Shown in pieces: positions 1 through 7,289 of a stretch of DNA of 64,000 bases. Position 1 is the stretch's first letter, and the number at the start of each line of letters is the position of its first letter. Below the pieces are notes generated by a model. It ran no database searches. It had not been told where the DNA came from and saw nothing but the letters and a program-made list of their open reading frames with translations. Source of the DNA: Clostridia bacterium (lineage in GTDB: Bacteria > Bacillota > Clostridia > Christensenellales > CAG-138); assembly GCA_017416425.1 (NCBI GenBank), contig JAFQCL010000001.1:94778-158777 (forward strand), given 5' to 3'. Position numbers and translations under genes: made by a program.

Positions 1-216
1 AAAATCCGCACTCAAACCAAGCGCATCGCAAACCTTGGCCAGATTCTCCGGTCGAATCGCCTTTTTGCCCAATTCCAGATTGGAGATCATTTGAGTAGAC
101 ACACCCAAATGATCGGCAAGCTCTTCTTGGGTCATCCGCAGAGACTTCCTGCGAACCATGATCCTCTGACCCATTTCTTTTAAAAACACGGAATCACCCA
201 CGGCGTACATCCTCAT
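1..216 (-). CDS. XRE-family HTH transcriptional regulator (partial, cut by window edge)
   Basis: The reading frame starts at ATG 216 and stays open to base 1, giving 72 residues without the C-terminus. Residues about 16-70 form a Cro/CI-type helix-turn-helix: MTQEELADHLGVSTQMISNL contains the two helices, followed by the usual E-x-G-K-K turn. It should bind operator DNA as a dimer and control neighbouring genes. The downstream domain lies outside the window, so its ligand or partner cannot be told. The AT-rich stretch 217-300 holds its promoter; a TATAAT-like box can be read on the minus strand near 230-235. Family is certain; role is unknown. Confidence 0.85.
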   Translation of the reverse strand, partial: MRMYAVGDSVFLKEMGQRIMVRRKSLRMTQEELADHLGVSTQMISNLELGKKAIRPENLAKVCDALGLSADF

Positions 217-338
217 AGTTTAAGATAATAAAATTATAATAACCATAGGCGATAATCTTAATAATTTATAGGCATAGTTTACTTGAAATTTATCATCTAA
301 GAGTGACATAATTTCAAAAAATCATAAGGAGTAAAGGC

Positions 339-416
339 GTGCAGAAAAGAGTCGTGATCGCGGGAAGCAGGCATTTTAATGACTATGCGTTATTCTCTGC
401 CGTGGTAGTAAATTAA
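339..416 (+). pseudogene. Remnant of a DUF2493/SLOG-family protein N-terminus
   Basis: A GTG start at 339 sits behind an AAGGAG-like ribosome site and encodes only 25 residues before TAA at 414-416. Residues 4-19 (RVVIAGSRHFNDYALF) match the conserved first strand and nucleotide-binding loop of DUF2493/YspA-like SLOG proteins, which are normally well over 100 residues. Nothing downstream continues the fold in any frame that I can see. I read it as the 5' stump of a deleted gene. It could be a real micro-ORF, but the match to a known N-terminus argues for decay. Confidence 0.55.
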
Positions 417-443
417 TTCCCATCTCACTTTCCTGCCTGATAG

Positions 444-452
444 TGCTATAAT
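444..452 (+). promoter_or_regulatory. Extended -10 promoter for the Nudix gene
   Basis: TATAAT at 447-452 is preceded by TG one base upstream (444-445), the extended -10 form of sigma-A promoters, which tolerates the poor -35 seen here. The Nudix start at 489 lies 36 bases downstream, so the leader is short. Confidence 0.5.
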
Positions 453-488
453 AAAGACCTATAAATTCAAACTTGTGAGGTCTAGTGT

Positions 489-944
489 ATGGCGCGAGAG
501 GAAAGATGTATTTTAACAAATATGTGCATGATATATGACGAAGACCGCATTTTGGTTCAAGATAGAATGAACCCCGATTGGCCGGGCATAACCTTCCCGG
601 GCGGTCATGTAGAAAAAGGAGAGTCCTTTGTCGATTCCGTGATCCGAGAGGTAAAAGAAGAAACGGGACTTGATATTTTTAATGTACGCCTTTGCGGAGT
701 AAAGCAGTTCACGATGAGCGATGGCTCATATAGGTATATCGTTTTCTTTTTCAAGACCAATGCTTATTTTGGAGAACTTATATCATCCGATGAAGGAAAT
801 GTATTCTGGATAGACAGAAAAGACCTGCCTTGCTATGCTCTTGCGGACGGCTTTTTAAATATGCTTGAAGTCTTTTTAAATGATGATCTATCAGAAAACT
901 ACCACTTCTTTGAAAACGGGAAGTGGTATGAAAAGAATGTTTGA
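489..944 (+). CDS. Nudix hydrolase (MutT-like NTP pyrophosphohydrolase)
   Basis: This 151-residue protein has a complete Nudix box: G39, E45, then REVKEETGL at 53-61, matching G-x5-E-x7-R-E-U-x-E-E-x-G-U. The glutamates bind the divalent metal that cleaves a nucleoside diphosphate-X bond. Length and N-terminal sequence resemble MutT/8-oxo-dGTP diphosphatase-type enzymes, but the substrate cannot be fixed from sequence. It lies 49 bases before a MazG-like pyrophosphohydrolase on the same strand, so two nucleotide-cleaning enzymes may be co-transcribed from the promoter near 447. Ribosome-binding sequence before ATG 489 is weak (GTGAGG). Confidence 0.88.
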   Translation: MAREERCILTNMCMIYDEDRILVQDRMNPDWPGITFPGGHVEKGESFVDSVIREVKEETGLDIFNVRLCGVKQFTMSDGSYRYIVFFFKTNAYFGELISSDEGNVFWIDRKDLPCYALADGFLNMLEVFLNDDLSENYHFFENGKWYEKNV

Positions 945-993
945 TTAAAAAATGCAACGATAATTTGTAAATATAATGTAACAGGATGGAATC

Positions 994-1320
994 ATGGCAG
1001 ACTTTTCCATAGAAGAAATGCTGAAAATGCAAAATGAATTGCAGGATAAATATAAGGATAAATGGGAGCCTATATCCGCTGCTGCGGGAAAAAATAAATT
1101 ACTGTGGATGGTCGGAGAAATTGGTGAACTTATCGATATCATAAAGAAAAACGGAACGCAAAAAACAACCGGGGATAGCGAGATCCGAAAACACCTCCTT
1201 GAAGAAATGGCGGATATTTTAATGTACTACGCTGATGTAATGCTATGTTATGAAATAACGGCAGATGAATTAAAACAGGCATATATCGAGAAGTTTGAAA
1301 GGAATATGAAGCGCTGGTAA
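994..1320 (+). CDS. MazG-like nucleotide pyrophosphohydrolase
   Basis: The 108-residue, all-helical protein carries the MazG/dUTPase-like metal motif E42-x-x-E45 and E71-x-x-D74, the acidic set that coordinates magnesium and hydrolyses NTPs to NMP plus pyrophosphate. It is one MazG domain long, unlike E. coli MazG with two, and is the single-domain type common in Bacillota. It follows the Nudix gene on the same strand, suggesting a shared role in removing damaged or non-canonical nucleotides. ATG 994 follows a GGATGG sequence. The preferred base is unknown. Confidence 0.8.
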   Translation: MADFSIEEMLKMQNELQDKYKDKWEPISAAAGKNKLLWMVGEIGELIDIIKKNGTQKTTGDSEIRKHLLEEMADILMYYADVMLCYEITADELKQAYIEKFERNMKRW

Positions 1321-1345
1321 ATCTCAATCGGTTCGGCAATAAAAT

Positions 1346-1807
1346 TCAGCGCTTACCGAAAAAGTACATAAGATTTAAATGATTGGGCAGGCTCGCGTCT
1401 ATATAGCCTGTATCAGTAAAACCCACCTTCTCATATACTCGCAGGGCGGGCAGGTCTTTTTTATCTACGCAGACCTCGACACACTCATAATGCCTTTCTT
1501 CTTTGAGCATTTGCAGTATCAGCTTTAAAGCTTCTGTGCCGTAGCCTTTATTTTGAAAACGCTTATCAATCATAAACTGCTGCAGATCATAGCAGGCCGG
1601 TTCTTCATCCAGATCACGCACCAGTGCAACGCCAATGATATGTAGCTCATCGGCAATAGCGATAACACGGGCATTATAGTGGCGATATACATATCCTCGC
1701 GCGATAATGCCTATCGGTCTGTCGAGAAAGCCCTGCTGCTCATCACTAACCGAAAGACGCGCTATTTCCATCCAATTTTGTTCGTTGATTTCTAATAGCC
1801 GTATCAT
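1346..1807 (-). CDS. GNAT-family N-acetyltransferase
   Basis: The 153-residue protein has the GNAT acetyl-CoA pyrophosphate loop, RFQNKGYGTEAL (Q/R-x-x-G-x-G/A), near residue 85-96, and the late motif ALRVYEKVGF before the C-terminal strand. The N-terminus (RLLEINEQNW) resembles the BltD/spermidine-acetyltransferase-like branch, but polyamine specificity is only a guess. It transfers acetyl from acetyl-CoA to an amine in the cytosol. It is convergent with the MazG-like gene (25-base gap) and has its own promoter at 1840-1868. Confidence 0.85.
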   Translation of the reverse strand: MIRLLEINEQNWMEIARLSVSDEQQGFLDRPIGIIARGYVYRHYNARVIAIADELHIIGVALVRDLDEEPACYDLQQFMIDKRFQNKGYGTEALKLILQMLKEERHYECVEVCVDKKDLPALRVYEKVGFTDTGYIDASLPNHLNLMYFFGKR

Positions 1808-1839
1808 GGTTGCTGTTCTCCTGTGGTGAAATATATTTA

Positions 1840-1868
1840 ATTATACTACGCTTTAGTATATAAGGCAA
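1840..1868 (-). promoter_or_regulatory. Sigma-A promoter of the GNAT gene
   Basis: On the minus strand, TTGCCT (1863-1868) and TATAAT (1840-1845) are separated by exactly 17 bases, pointing at the acetyltransferase start at 1807. Confidence 0.75.
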
Positions 1869-1943
1869 TATGCTCAATGGAAATTTACTTGCCTTCGGAT
1901 AAGATTCGACATTATTTTATTATATTATTTTTAAAACAGACTC

Positions 1944-1972
1944 TTGAACGACAAGAAGATATTTGCTATAAT
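1944..1972 (+). promoter_or_regulatory. Sigma-A promoter of the ireB operon
   Basis: TTGAAC (1944-1949), a 17-base spacer and TATAAT (1967-1972) precede ireB by 38 bases. A GGGGGAGAG ribosome site lies at about 1998-2006. Confidence 0.8.
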
Positions 1973-2010
1973 CAACTTGGCTATAGGTATTAGCGAAAGG
2001 GGGAGAGACC

Positions 2011-2277
2011 ATGGAAGAAAAGAAGAACACGATGACCTTTGAAAGACCAAGGGAGCAGCAATCGGCGCATGACGCGCTTGTAAATGTGTATAAGGCGGTC
2101 AAGGAGAAGGGCTATAACCCCATCAACCAGATAGTGGGCTATCTGCTTTGCGGCGATCCCGCCTATATCACGAGCTATAAAAACGCACGCAGCATAATTT
2201 GCAAGTTTGAGCGCGATGAGCTGATAGAGGAGCTTGTAAAATCCTATATGCTGCACAATGTAGACAAGGATGGCTGA
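2011..2277 (+). CDS. ireB: IreB-family regulatory phosphoprotein (UPF0297)
   Basis: The 88-residue protein matches the IreB/UPF0297 family across its length: N-terminal [20 protein letters not shown], central [20 protein letters not shown], and the C-terminal [20 protein letters not shown] helix. In enterococci IreB is a small dimeric target of the Ser/Thr kinase IreK, on threonines near the N-terminus, and modulates cell-envelope stress and cephalosporin tolerance. T10 lies in the matching region. In Bacillota this gene normally precedes ruvX and a DUF1292 gene, as here, but an aldo/keto reductase is inserted between them. Confidence 0.93.
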   Translation: MEEKKNTMTFERPREQQSAHDALVNVYKAVKEKGYNPINQIVGYLLCGDPAYITSYKNARSIICKFERDELIEELVKSYMLHNVDKDG

Positions 2278-2282
2278 TAACA

Positions 2283-3236
2283 TTGGAATACAGAAGGCTT
2301 GGAAACACCGGGATAATGGTATCTCGTTTGTGCTTTGGCACACTCACAATGGGTCCTTTGCAGCGAAACCTTTCAATAGCAAAGGGAGTAGAGCTGTTTG
2401 ACAGGGCCTTTTCGTATGGTGTAAACTTTGTTGACACCGCCGAGCTTTATAGGACATACCCTTATGTAAGAGGCGCGCTTTCTCTAAAGCCCGACCTTGT
2501 GATATGCACCAAATCATATGCCTACGACAGAAAGACGGCCGAGGATAGCTTTAAGCTGGCCACAGAGCAGCTTGGCAGGGATTATATAGACATATTCCTT
2601 CTGCATGAGCAGGAGAGCGAGCACACCATCCGTGGGCATAGGGAAGCGCTTATGTTTCTGCTTGAAATGAAGAAGAAGGGCTATATAGGCGCGGTGGGGC
2701 TTTCCACGCATTACATAGCCTGTATGGAGGCAGCGCTTTCATATCCGGAGCTTGACGTGCTTTTTCCGCTTATAAATAAGAGAGGTACCGGCATAGCCGA
2801 TGGCGGCGAAGACGGTACGGAGCGTATGCTTAGAGTGATTAATAGGGCGCACGAAGCCGGGCGCGGTATAATAGCCATGAAGCCGCTTGGCGGAGGGCAT
2901 CTTATACGCGAAAGGACAGAAGCGCTTGAGTTTGTGCTTGAGAAAAGCTGTATCGATACTATTGCAATAGGCATGCAGTCGCTTGCCGAGGTGGATTATA
3001 ACTGTGCTGTATTCTCAGGAAAAACTCCCGATGAATCTGCCGCAAAAAAGAGCATGGGACAGAGCCGCATGCTTCTTATACAGGAGTGGTGCGAGGGCTG
3101 CGGTCGATGTGTTCTACGCTGTAAAAATGGAGCGCTAAGCTTAAAAAACGGTAAAGCTGCCGTTGATATGGAAAAATGTGCGCTCTGCGGCTATTGTGCG
3201 GGAGCGTGTCCGCAGTTTTTTATAAAGGTAATATGA
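2283..3236 (+). CDS. Aldo/keto reductase with C-terminal 2x[4Fe-4S] ferredoxin domain
   Basis: The 317-residue protein combines an aldo/keto reductase TIM barrel (residues 1-265; tetrad D51, Y56, K77, H108) with a bacterial ferredoxin-like tail. Two CxxCxxCxxxC motifs, C270/273/276/280 and C299/302/305/309, should bind two 4Fe-4S clusters. Such fusions are common in anaerobes and suggest electron exchange with ferredoxin as well as NAD(P)H; the substrate is unknown. The start is TTG 2283, six bases after the ireB stop, and the gene ends 13 bases before ruvX, so it belongs to that operon. Confidence 0.88.
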   Translation: MEYRRLGNTGIMVSRLCFGTLTMGPLQRNLSIAKGVELFDRAFSYGVNFVDTAELYRTYPYVRGALSLKPDLVICTKSYAYDRKTAEDSFKLATEQLGRDYIDIFLLHEQESEHTIRGHREALMFLLEMKKKGYIGAVGLSTHYIACMEAALSYPELDVLFPLINKRGTGIADGGEDGTERMLRVINRAHEAGRGIIAMKPLGGGHLIRERTEALEFVLEKSCIDTIAIGMQSLAEVDYNCAVFSGKTPDESAAKKSMGQSRMLLIQEWCEGCGRCVLRCKNGALSLKNGKAAVDMEKCALCGYCAGACPQFFIKVI

Positions 3237-3249
3237 GCTTGGAGGATAC

Positions 3250-3678
3250 ATGCGAAGAATATTAGCGCTTGATGTTGGCGACAGAAGGATAGGCTTTGCC
3301 GTAAGCGACCCATTGTGCATAACCGCTCAGGGGCTTGAGACCTATACGCGGGCAACCGATGACATCGATAAGGATGTTGAATATATATGCGAGATGGCGA
3401 AAAAATATGCCCCTGTGAAGCTGCTTTACGGTTTGCCTAAGAACATGGACGGAAGCCTTGGCTTTTCTGCACAGAAGGTTTTAGATCTTGCCGAGCTTGT
3501 TTCAAAGCACACGGAATTTGAACATGATTTTTATGATGAAAGGCTTACTACCATGATGGTAGAGCGTGTGCTCTATGAGGAAAAGCTTGATTGGAAGAAG
3601 CGGCGCAAGGTGGTGGATAAGCTTGCTGCCGTTGTGATACTTCAAGGCTATCTTGACTCGGGTTTGGCTTTAAAATAG
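3250..3678 (+). CDS. ruvX: Holliday junction resolvase-like RuvX/YqgF
   Basis: The 142-residue RNase H-fold protein opens with ILALDVGDRRIGFAVSD, with the catalytic aspartate at D8. It contains YGLPKNMDGS near residue 58-67, DERLTTMMVE around 98-107 and the C-terminal DKLAAVVILQGYL helix with the final acidic residue. YqgF proteins are implicated in pre-16S rRNA 5' processing and possibly branched-DNA cleavage. A GGAGG-type site precedes ATG 3250. Position in the ireB-ruvX-DUF1292 operon is typical of Bacillota. Confidence 0.94.
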   Translation: MRRILALDVGDRRIGFAVSDPLCITAQGLETYTRATDDIDKDVEYICEMAKKYAPVKLLYGLPKNMDGSLGFSAQKVLDLAELVSKHTEFEHDFYDERLTTMMVERVLYEEKLDWKKRRKVVDKLAAVVILQGYLDSGLALK

Positions 3679-3721
3679 GCCGGCTTTGTAAAACGGATAT
3701 TAAACGAAATGGAGATTTATT

Positions 3722-3994
3722 ATGAAAAATGAACTTGAGATCGTGGCTTTGATAGGCAACGATGGCGAAGAAGAAGAGTTTGTGCATGAGCTTACGTTTA
3801 AATATGAAGGAAATCTCTATGCGGCTGTTACGCCCATCGCTCAGATGGATGACGATGAAGCGGAGATAATTTTTCTTCGTATAGACAGATCAAGCGGTGG
3901 CGATGTGTACTCCCTTGTTGATAATGAAGTGCTTTTGGACGAGCTTTTTGATGAATTTTTGAACCTTCTCGATGAAATGGATGATGATGAATAA
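3722..3994 (+). CDS. yrzB: DUF1292 family protein (YrzB-like)
   Basis: A very acidic 90-residue protein: ELEIVALIGNDGEEEEFVHE at the N-terminus, then a strand-rich centre (KYEGNLYAAVTP, EIIFLRID) and an Asp/Glu-rich C-terminus ending DEMDDDE. This matches DUF1292, whose function is unknown and which almost always follows ruvX. A terminator 44 bases downstream closes the operon. Confidence 0.88.
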   Translation: MKNELEIVALIGNDGEEEEFVHELTFKYEGNLYAAVTPIAQMDDDEAEIIFLRIDRSSGGDVYSLVDNEVLLDELFDEFLNLLDEMDDDE

Positions 3995-4037
3995 TGAGTA
4001 TGTAATGAGCGCAAAATCGATGTTAAAACTTTTTATT

Positions 4038-4067
4038 GCCTCGGCAAGCGAGGCCTTTTATTTTTCT
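4038..4067 (+). terminator. Rho-independent terminator of the ireB operon
   Basis: GCCTCG (4038-4043) pairs with CGAGGC (4049-4054) around a five-base loop and is followed by CTTTTATTTTT. Confidence 0.85.
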
Positions 4068-4206
4068 CGAAGTGCTTATATATTGTAATGCATTTCAAGG
4101 GACAATGCCAGATTATATATGGCTTTTAAAAGCGCCGGATAGGGACGCAAGGACTTTAAAAAACCGATATTTTAGCAATAATGTTCATAAACCGGAATTT
4201 ACACTA

Positions 4207-4235
4207 TTGACATTAATATGTGGATGCTATATGTT
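4207..4235 (+). promoter_or_regulatory. Promoter of the dockerin-protein gene
   Basis: TTGACA (4207-4212), a 17-base spacer and TATGTT (4230-4235) lie about 50 bases before ATG 4287, which has a good TGGAGG ribosome site at 4275-4280. The preceding 4068-4206 is AT-rich and holds no gene that I can support. Confidence 0.65.
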
Positions 4236-4286
4236 ATTTATGAGCCGGTTTGGACTGGTTTTAACAAATGCTTTATGGAGGTTTTT

Positions 4287-5345
4287 ATGAAAAAGTATCT
4301 ATCCATCGTCCTCTCCCTGATACTTGTTGTAGCATCGGTATTTCCCTTTGGTACAACCACCGGATTAACTGTGGATGCATCTATATGCACCCCGACCGGT
4401 GCGCCCGTGATCCGTGATTTAACTCTTTATGCTTATTGCGAAAATGATGCATATGCGGACAATCAGGGCTATAATTGGGTCTCATTTAATGTAAACAACA
4501 TTGAAGACGTCACCGTATATGATCAAAACTACGCCGCGAATCAGCTTTACGCGGCCTGTCTTGTCGGCGATACCATCTATGGATTTACCCATGTAGGCAA
4601 CTTTATAGCCATTGATCCCACCGATTTCAGCTATGAAGTCATTCAAAGCGGCCTTACTTACGCAACCACCATATGCGATATGGTCTATGACCATACCACC
4701 GACACCGTATACGCTATCCATGTTGTTGGAATTCCCGGCACTTATGAGGCGACTACCTATCTTTCCATTGTAGATCTGACATATGGTACACTTATAAACA
4801 TCGGTGTATGCAATAATATCAATCTGTTTGATGTTGGCGGCTTGGGCATGTTTACCCTCTCCGTAGACTCCGAAGGAACCATGTTTGCCATAAGCAAGGA
4901 TGGCCACCTCTATGAGATAGATAAGGAAACAGGTCATACGACCGATAAATTTGATCTTGGCATTACCTTGTTTGCAGTTCAGTCCGCTACCATAGACCTT
5001 GAGACCAATACCATGTACTGGTATCATTATAACTCTCTCACCGAAAACGGCCTTTATGCCGTAAATCCCTACTCCGGCGAAAAGACCTACCTTGGTCAGA
5101 TCAGAAACGGCGGTCAGTACTATGGTCTTATAATAATGCAGGATATACCGCAGCCCGGCGAATATGACATGGGCGATGTAAACATGGATGGCTCCATAAC
5201 CGCGATGGATGCGCTTTTGGTGCTCCGTCACTCCATGGAATTGTCCGAGCTTTCACCCGAGGCGCAGGAGCTTGCTGATATAACGGGCGATGGCAGCATT
5301 AATGCCATGGACGCGCTCAATATACTTCGTGTTTCTATGGGATGA
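4287..5345 (+). CDS. Secreted beta-propeller-like protein with C-terminal type I dockerin
   Basis: ATG 4287 is chosen over an upstream in-frame ATG (4218) because it follows TGGAGG and begins a classical signal peptide: MKKYLSIVLSLILVVASVFP. The 352-residue product has a middle region of repeated strand units (for example TDTVYAIHVVG, EGTMFAISKDG, TNTMYWYHYN) suggesting a beta-propeller. The last 60 residues hold two dockerin repeats, GDVNMDGSITAMDALLVLRH and ADITGDGSINAMDALNILRV, each with a Ca-binding D-x-N/T-x-D-G loop. Dockerins dock to cohesins on scaffoldins or the cell surface. No catalytic domain is recognisable, so it is probably a binding or structural extracellular protein. Confidence 0.85.
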   Translation: MKKYLSIVLSLILVVASVFPFGTTTGLTVDASICTPTGAPVIRDLTLYAYCENDAYADNQGYNWVSFNVNNIEDVTVYDQNYAANQLYAACLVGDTIYGFTHVGNFIAIDPTDFSYEVIQSGLTYATTICDMVYDHTTDTVYAIHVVGIPGTYEATTYLSIVDLTYGTLINIGVCNNINLFDVGGLGMFTLSVDSEGTMFAISKDGHLYEIDKETGHTTDKFDLGITLFAVQSATIDLETNTMYWYHYNSLTENGLYAVNPYSGEKTYLGQIRNGGQYYGLIIMQDIPQPGEYDMGDVNMDGSITAMDALLVLRHSMELSELSPEAQELADITGDGSINAMDALNILRVSMG

Positions 5346-5485
5346 TGCTTTAAATATTTGCTTTAAGAGAAAAAGCAAAGGGATAATATAAAAAATTAAA
5401 TAGCTGAGCGAAATAATATTAGCATATGCATTGTACCCTGAATCAAAGTAATTTAAAGGTATGGGCATTGTTAGGCAAGAAAATT

Positions 5486-5515
5486 GAGAAAAGTTTATGC
5501 TTTTCTCTTTTTCAT
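5486..5515 (+). terminator. Terminator of the dockerin-protein gene
   Basis: GAGAAAAG (5486-5493) pairs with CTTTTCTC (5500-5507) around TTTATG and is followed by a T-rich tract (TTTTTCATTTTT). Confidence 0.8.
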
Positions 5516-5606
5516 TTTTATAGCATATTTGATAGATAAAAATCTCTTGATTTCAATATAGCCAAACGAGACAGCAAAGATAACGGATTTATAGGAGAGT
5601 TCTTTT

Positions 5607-5672
5607 ATGGCGATATTTACTCACAATCTTAAAGCATTAAGCAAAACAGGTGGAAATTCTAATGGTAAATAA
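5607..5672 (+). other. Possible 21-residue small ORF in the 5346-5812 gap
   Basis: In the 467-base gap between the dockerin gene and jag, an ATG at 5607 follows GGAGAG and encodes MAIFTHNLKALSKTGGNSNGK before TAA 5670. The 12-base string ATTTACTCACAA occurs inside it and again at about 5675. I know no homologue; it may be a gene remnant. Apart from this and the two terminators I see nothing else in the gap. Confidence 0.25.
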
Positions 5673-5760
5673 GGATTTACTCACAACGGAACTTAAAATG
5701 CGCTTTTTAAGCCCTTTAACCTCAATGTTAAGAGGGAAGAAAGATTATAAAAAATAAAAT

Positions 5761-5790
5761 TAAAAACCCGTGGACAAAATGACCCCGGGT
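5761..5790 (-). terminator. Terminator of the rpmH-jag cluster
   Basis: On the minus strand ACCCG (5786-5790) and CGGGT (5766-5770) close a hairpin, followed by TTTTTAATTTTATTTTT. It lies 23 bases beyond the jag stop. Confidence 0.65.
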
Positions 5791-5812
5791 ATCATTATAA
5801 GTTATACTTATC

Positions 5813-7204
5813 TTAAACCACTTCTGCTTCGTTGTTGATCGTCTCAGGTGCAGATTTTTTTTGCCTGTTTTTATTATTGTAGTTGCGCTTACGATTTTTA
5901 GGAGATATTACGACCCTGCGATTTGGCTCTACTCCCTCCGAATGAGTGGTTACATAGGGATTACTTTGAAGTGTGGAGTGGAATATGCGCCTTTCATAGG
6001 GGTTCATAGGCTCCATCGTCCTTGCTTTGCCGCTCTGGCGCACCTGCTGTGCGACACGCTTTGCAAGCTTTGAAAGAGTTGCCTCGCGCTTATGTCTATA
6101 GCCCTCTGTATCAAGAGAAACACGCCTGTAGCCCTGATCCTTGCGGTCTTTGTTAACTACAAGAGATGTTATATACTGGAGCGCGTCTAAGGTCTCACCA
6201 CGATGACCTATTATAAGCGCCATCGACTCACTGTCTATCTGGATGGTCATATCATCCTTTCTTGATGCGGTTCGCACTACGGCGTCTACGCCCATAAGCG
6301 TCAAAAGATCACGTAAGAATATCGCGCCGGGTTCTTTTTCGGTATTTTCAAGCGTTGCTATAAGTTCCTCTTCTTCCGGCTCATAAGCTAATTCCTGATG
6401 CTCCTGCAGGATAGATGCCGCTTCCTTGACAGTTTTATTTTCTGCTTTATTTTCTTCCTTAATTACCAAAAGGCTTTCATCTACATAGCCGTCATTCATT
6501 TTGGCCATATGTTTCTTAAGCGCTTCTATGTCAGCCTTTGTTGGCTCGCGGTGGCCATAGTCGTCAAGGGAATATCGCTTTTCCTCTCGCTCAGGGCGTG
6601 TCTTTGGAGTAAATACAATACTCTCATCGCCATTATCCGTAAGGCTGGAGTCTATGTCGTTTAGGTTTAACTCCTTTGCGCGTTTTTCCTGATGCTGAGG
6701 CGTATTCGCGCCTTTATCCTGATTTTGCTGGGATTTTTCACCACGAGGCTTAGGCTGCTCTTTTAGCTGCGGCTTTTCAGTACGAGGCTTAGGCTGCTCT
6801 TTTAGCTGCGGCTTTTCAGTACGAGGCTTAGGCTGCTCTTTTAGCTGCGGCTTTTCACTATGGGGCTTAGGCTGCTCTTTTGCCTGCGGCTTTTCAGTAC
6901 GGGGCTTTGCCGATTCTTTAGGCTGCCACTTATTATCTTGCTCGCGTTGAGGCTTTTTTTCTCTTCCCGAGATTTCCCTCTGAGGTTTTCTTGCCAGCTC
7001 GGTAAAATCAGGTATTATTATCTTGTCCTCGGGCTTCTGTGTAAGCCTTACCTTTGCATCCTTTCGTCCGATTCCAAGTATACCCTTGGATTCATTCTGG
7101 ATTACCTCTATGTCAACCTCGTCTATCGACAGCTTGATCTCGGATAACCCCTTATAGATCGCCTCATCCACGGTTTTACCCGTAGACTCAATGCTTCTCA
7201 ACAT
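5813..7204 (-). CDS. khpB: RNA-binding protein KhpB/EloR/Jag with expanded linker
   Basis: The start is set at ATG 7204, nine bases after GGAG, giving 463 residues beginning MLRSIESTGKTVDEAIYKGL. The longer frame would add 11 residues without a spaced ribosome site. Order: Jag-N domain (1-50, with GILGIGRKDAKVRL), a long Lys/Pro/Glu/Gln linker, a KH domain (about 285-350, IGHRGETLDALQYI) and an R3H domain (about 360-420, ending MNPYERRIFHSTL). KhpB binds RNA, often with KhpA, and affects cell elongation in Bacillota. The linker holds 13-residue tandem repeats and is longer than usual. Being last in the rpmH-rnpA-yidD-yidC cluster is the conserved place. Confidence 0.9.
   Translation of the reverse strand: MLRSIESTGKTVDEAIYKGLSEIKLSIDEVDIEVIQNESKGILGIGRKDAKVRLTQKPEDKIIIPDFTELARKPQREISGREKKPQREQDNKWQPKESAKPRTEKPQAKEQPKPHSEKPQLKEQPKPRTEKPQLKEQPKPRTEKPQLKEQPKPRGEKSQQNQDKGANTPQHQEKRAKELNLNDIDSSLTDNGDESIVFTPKTRPEREEKRYSLDDYGHREPTKADIEALKKHMAKMNDGYVDESLLVIKEENKAENKTVKEAASILQEHQELAYEPEEEELIATLENTEKEPGAIFLRDLLTLMGVDAVVRTASRKDDMTIQIDSESMALIIGHRGETLDALQYITSLVVNKDRKDQGYRRVSLDTEGYRHKREATLSKLAKRVAQQVRQSGKARTMEPMNPYERRIFHSTLQSNPYVTTHSEGVEPNRRVVISPKNRKRNYNNKNRQKKSAPETINNEAEVV
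6744..6899. repeat. Four 39-bp tandem repeats in the jag linker
   Basis: Units start at 6744, 6783, 6822 and 6861. Each encodes KPRTEKPQLKEQP or a close variant, so each adds 13 residues in frame. The middle copies are nearly identical in DNA, which points to recent slippage; copy number probably varies between strains. Confidence 0.85.
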
Positions 7205-7289
7205 GTTTTTAAACTCCATTTCTCCGGGAATGCGCACTAAAACATATGCTCTGCCCGGTACGTAATCAAACTAATAGTTAGCCTTATTA

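Noticed and set aside
4075..4190. Cyclic-di-GMP riboswitch-like sequence (GGGACGCAAGG) upstream of the dockerin gene
   Set aside because: Only fragments of the consensus are present, the second half does not fold as expected, and a good promoter (4207-4235) lies downstream of it, so it would not be in the mRNA leader.
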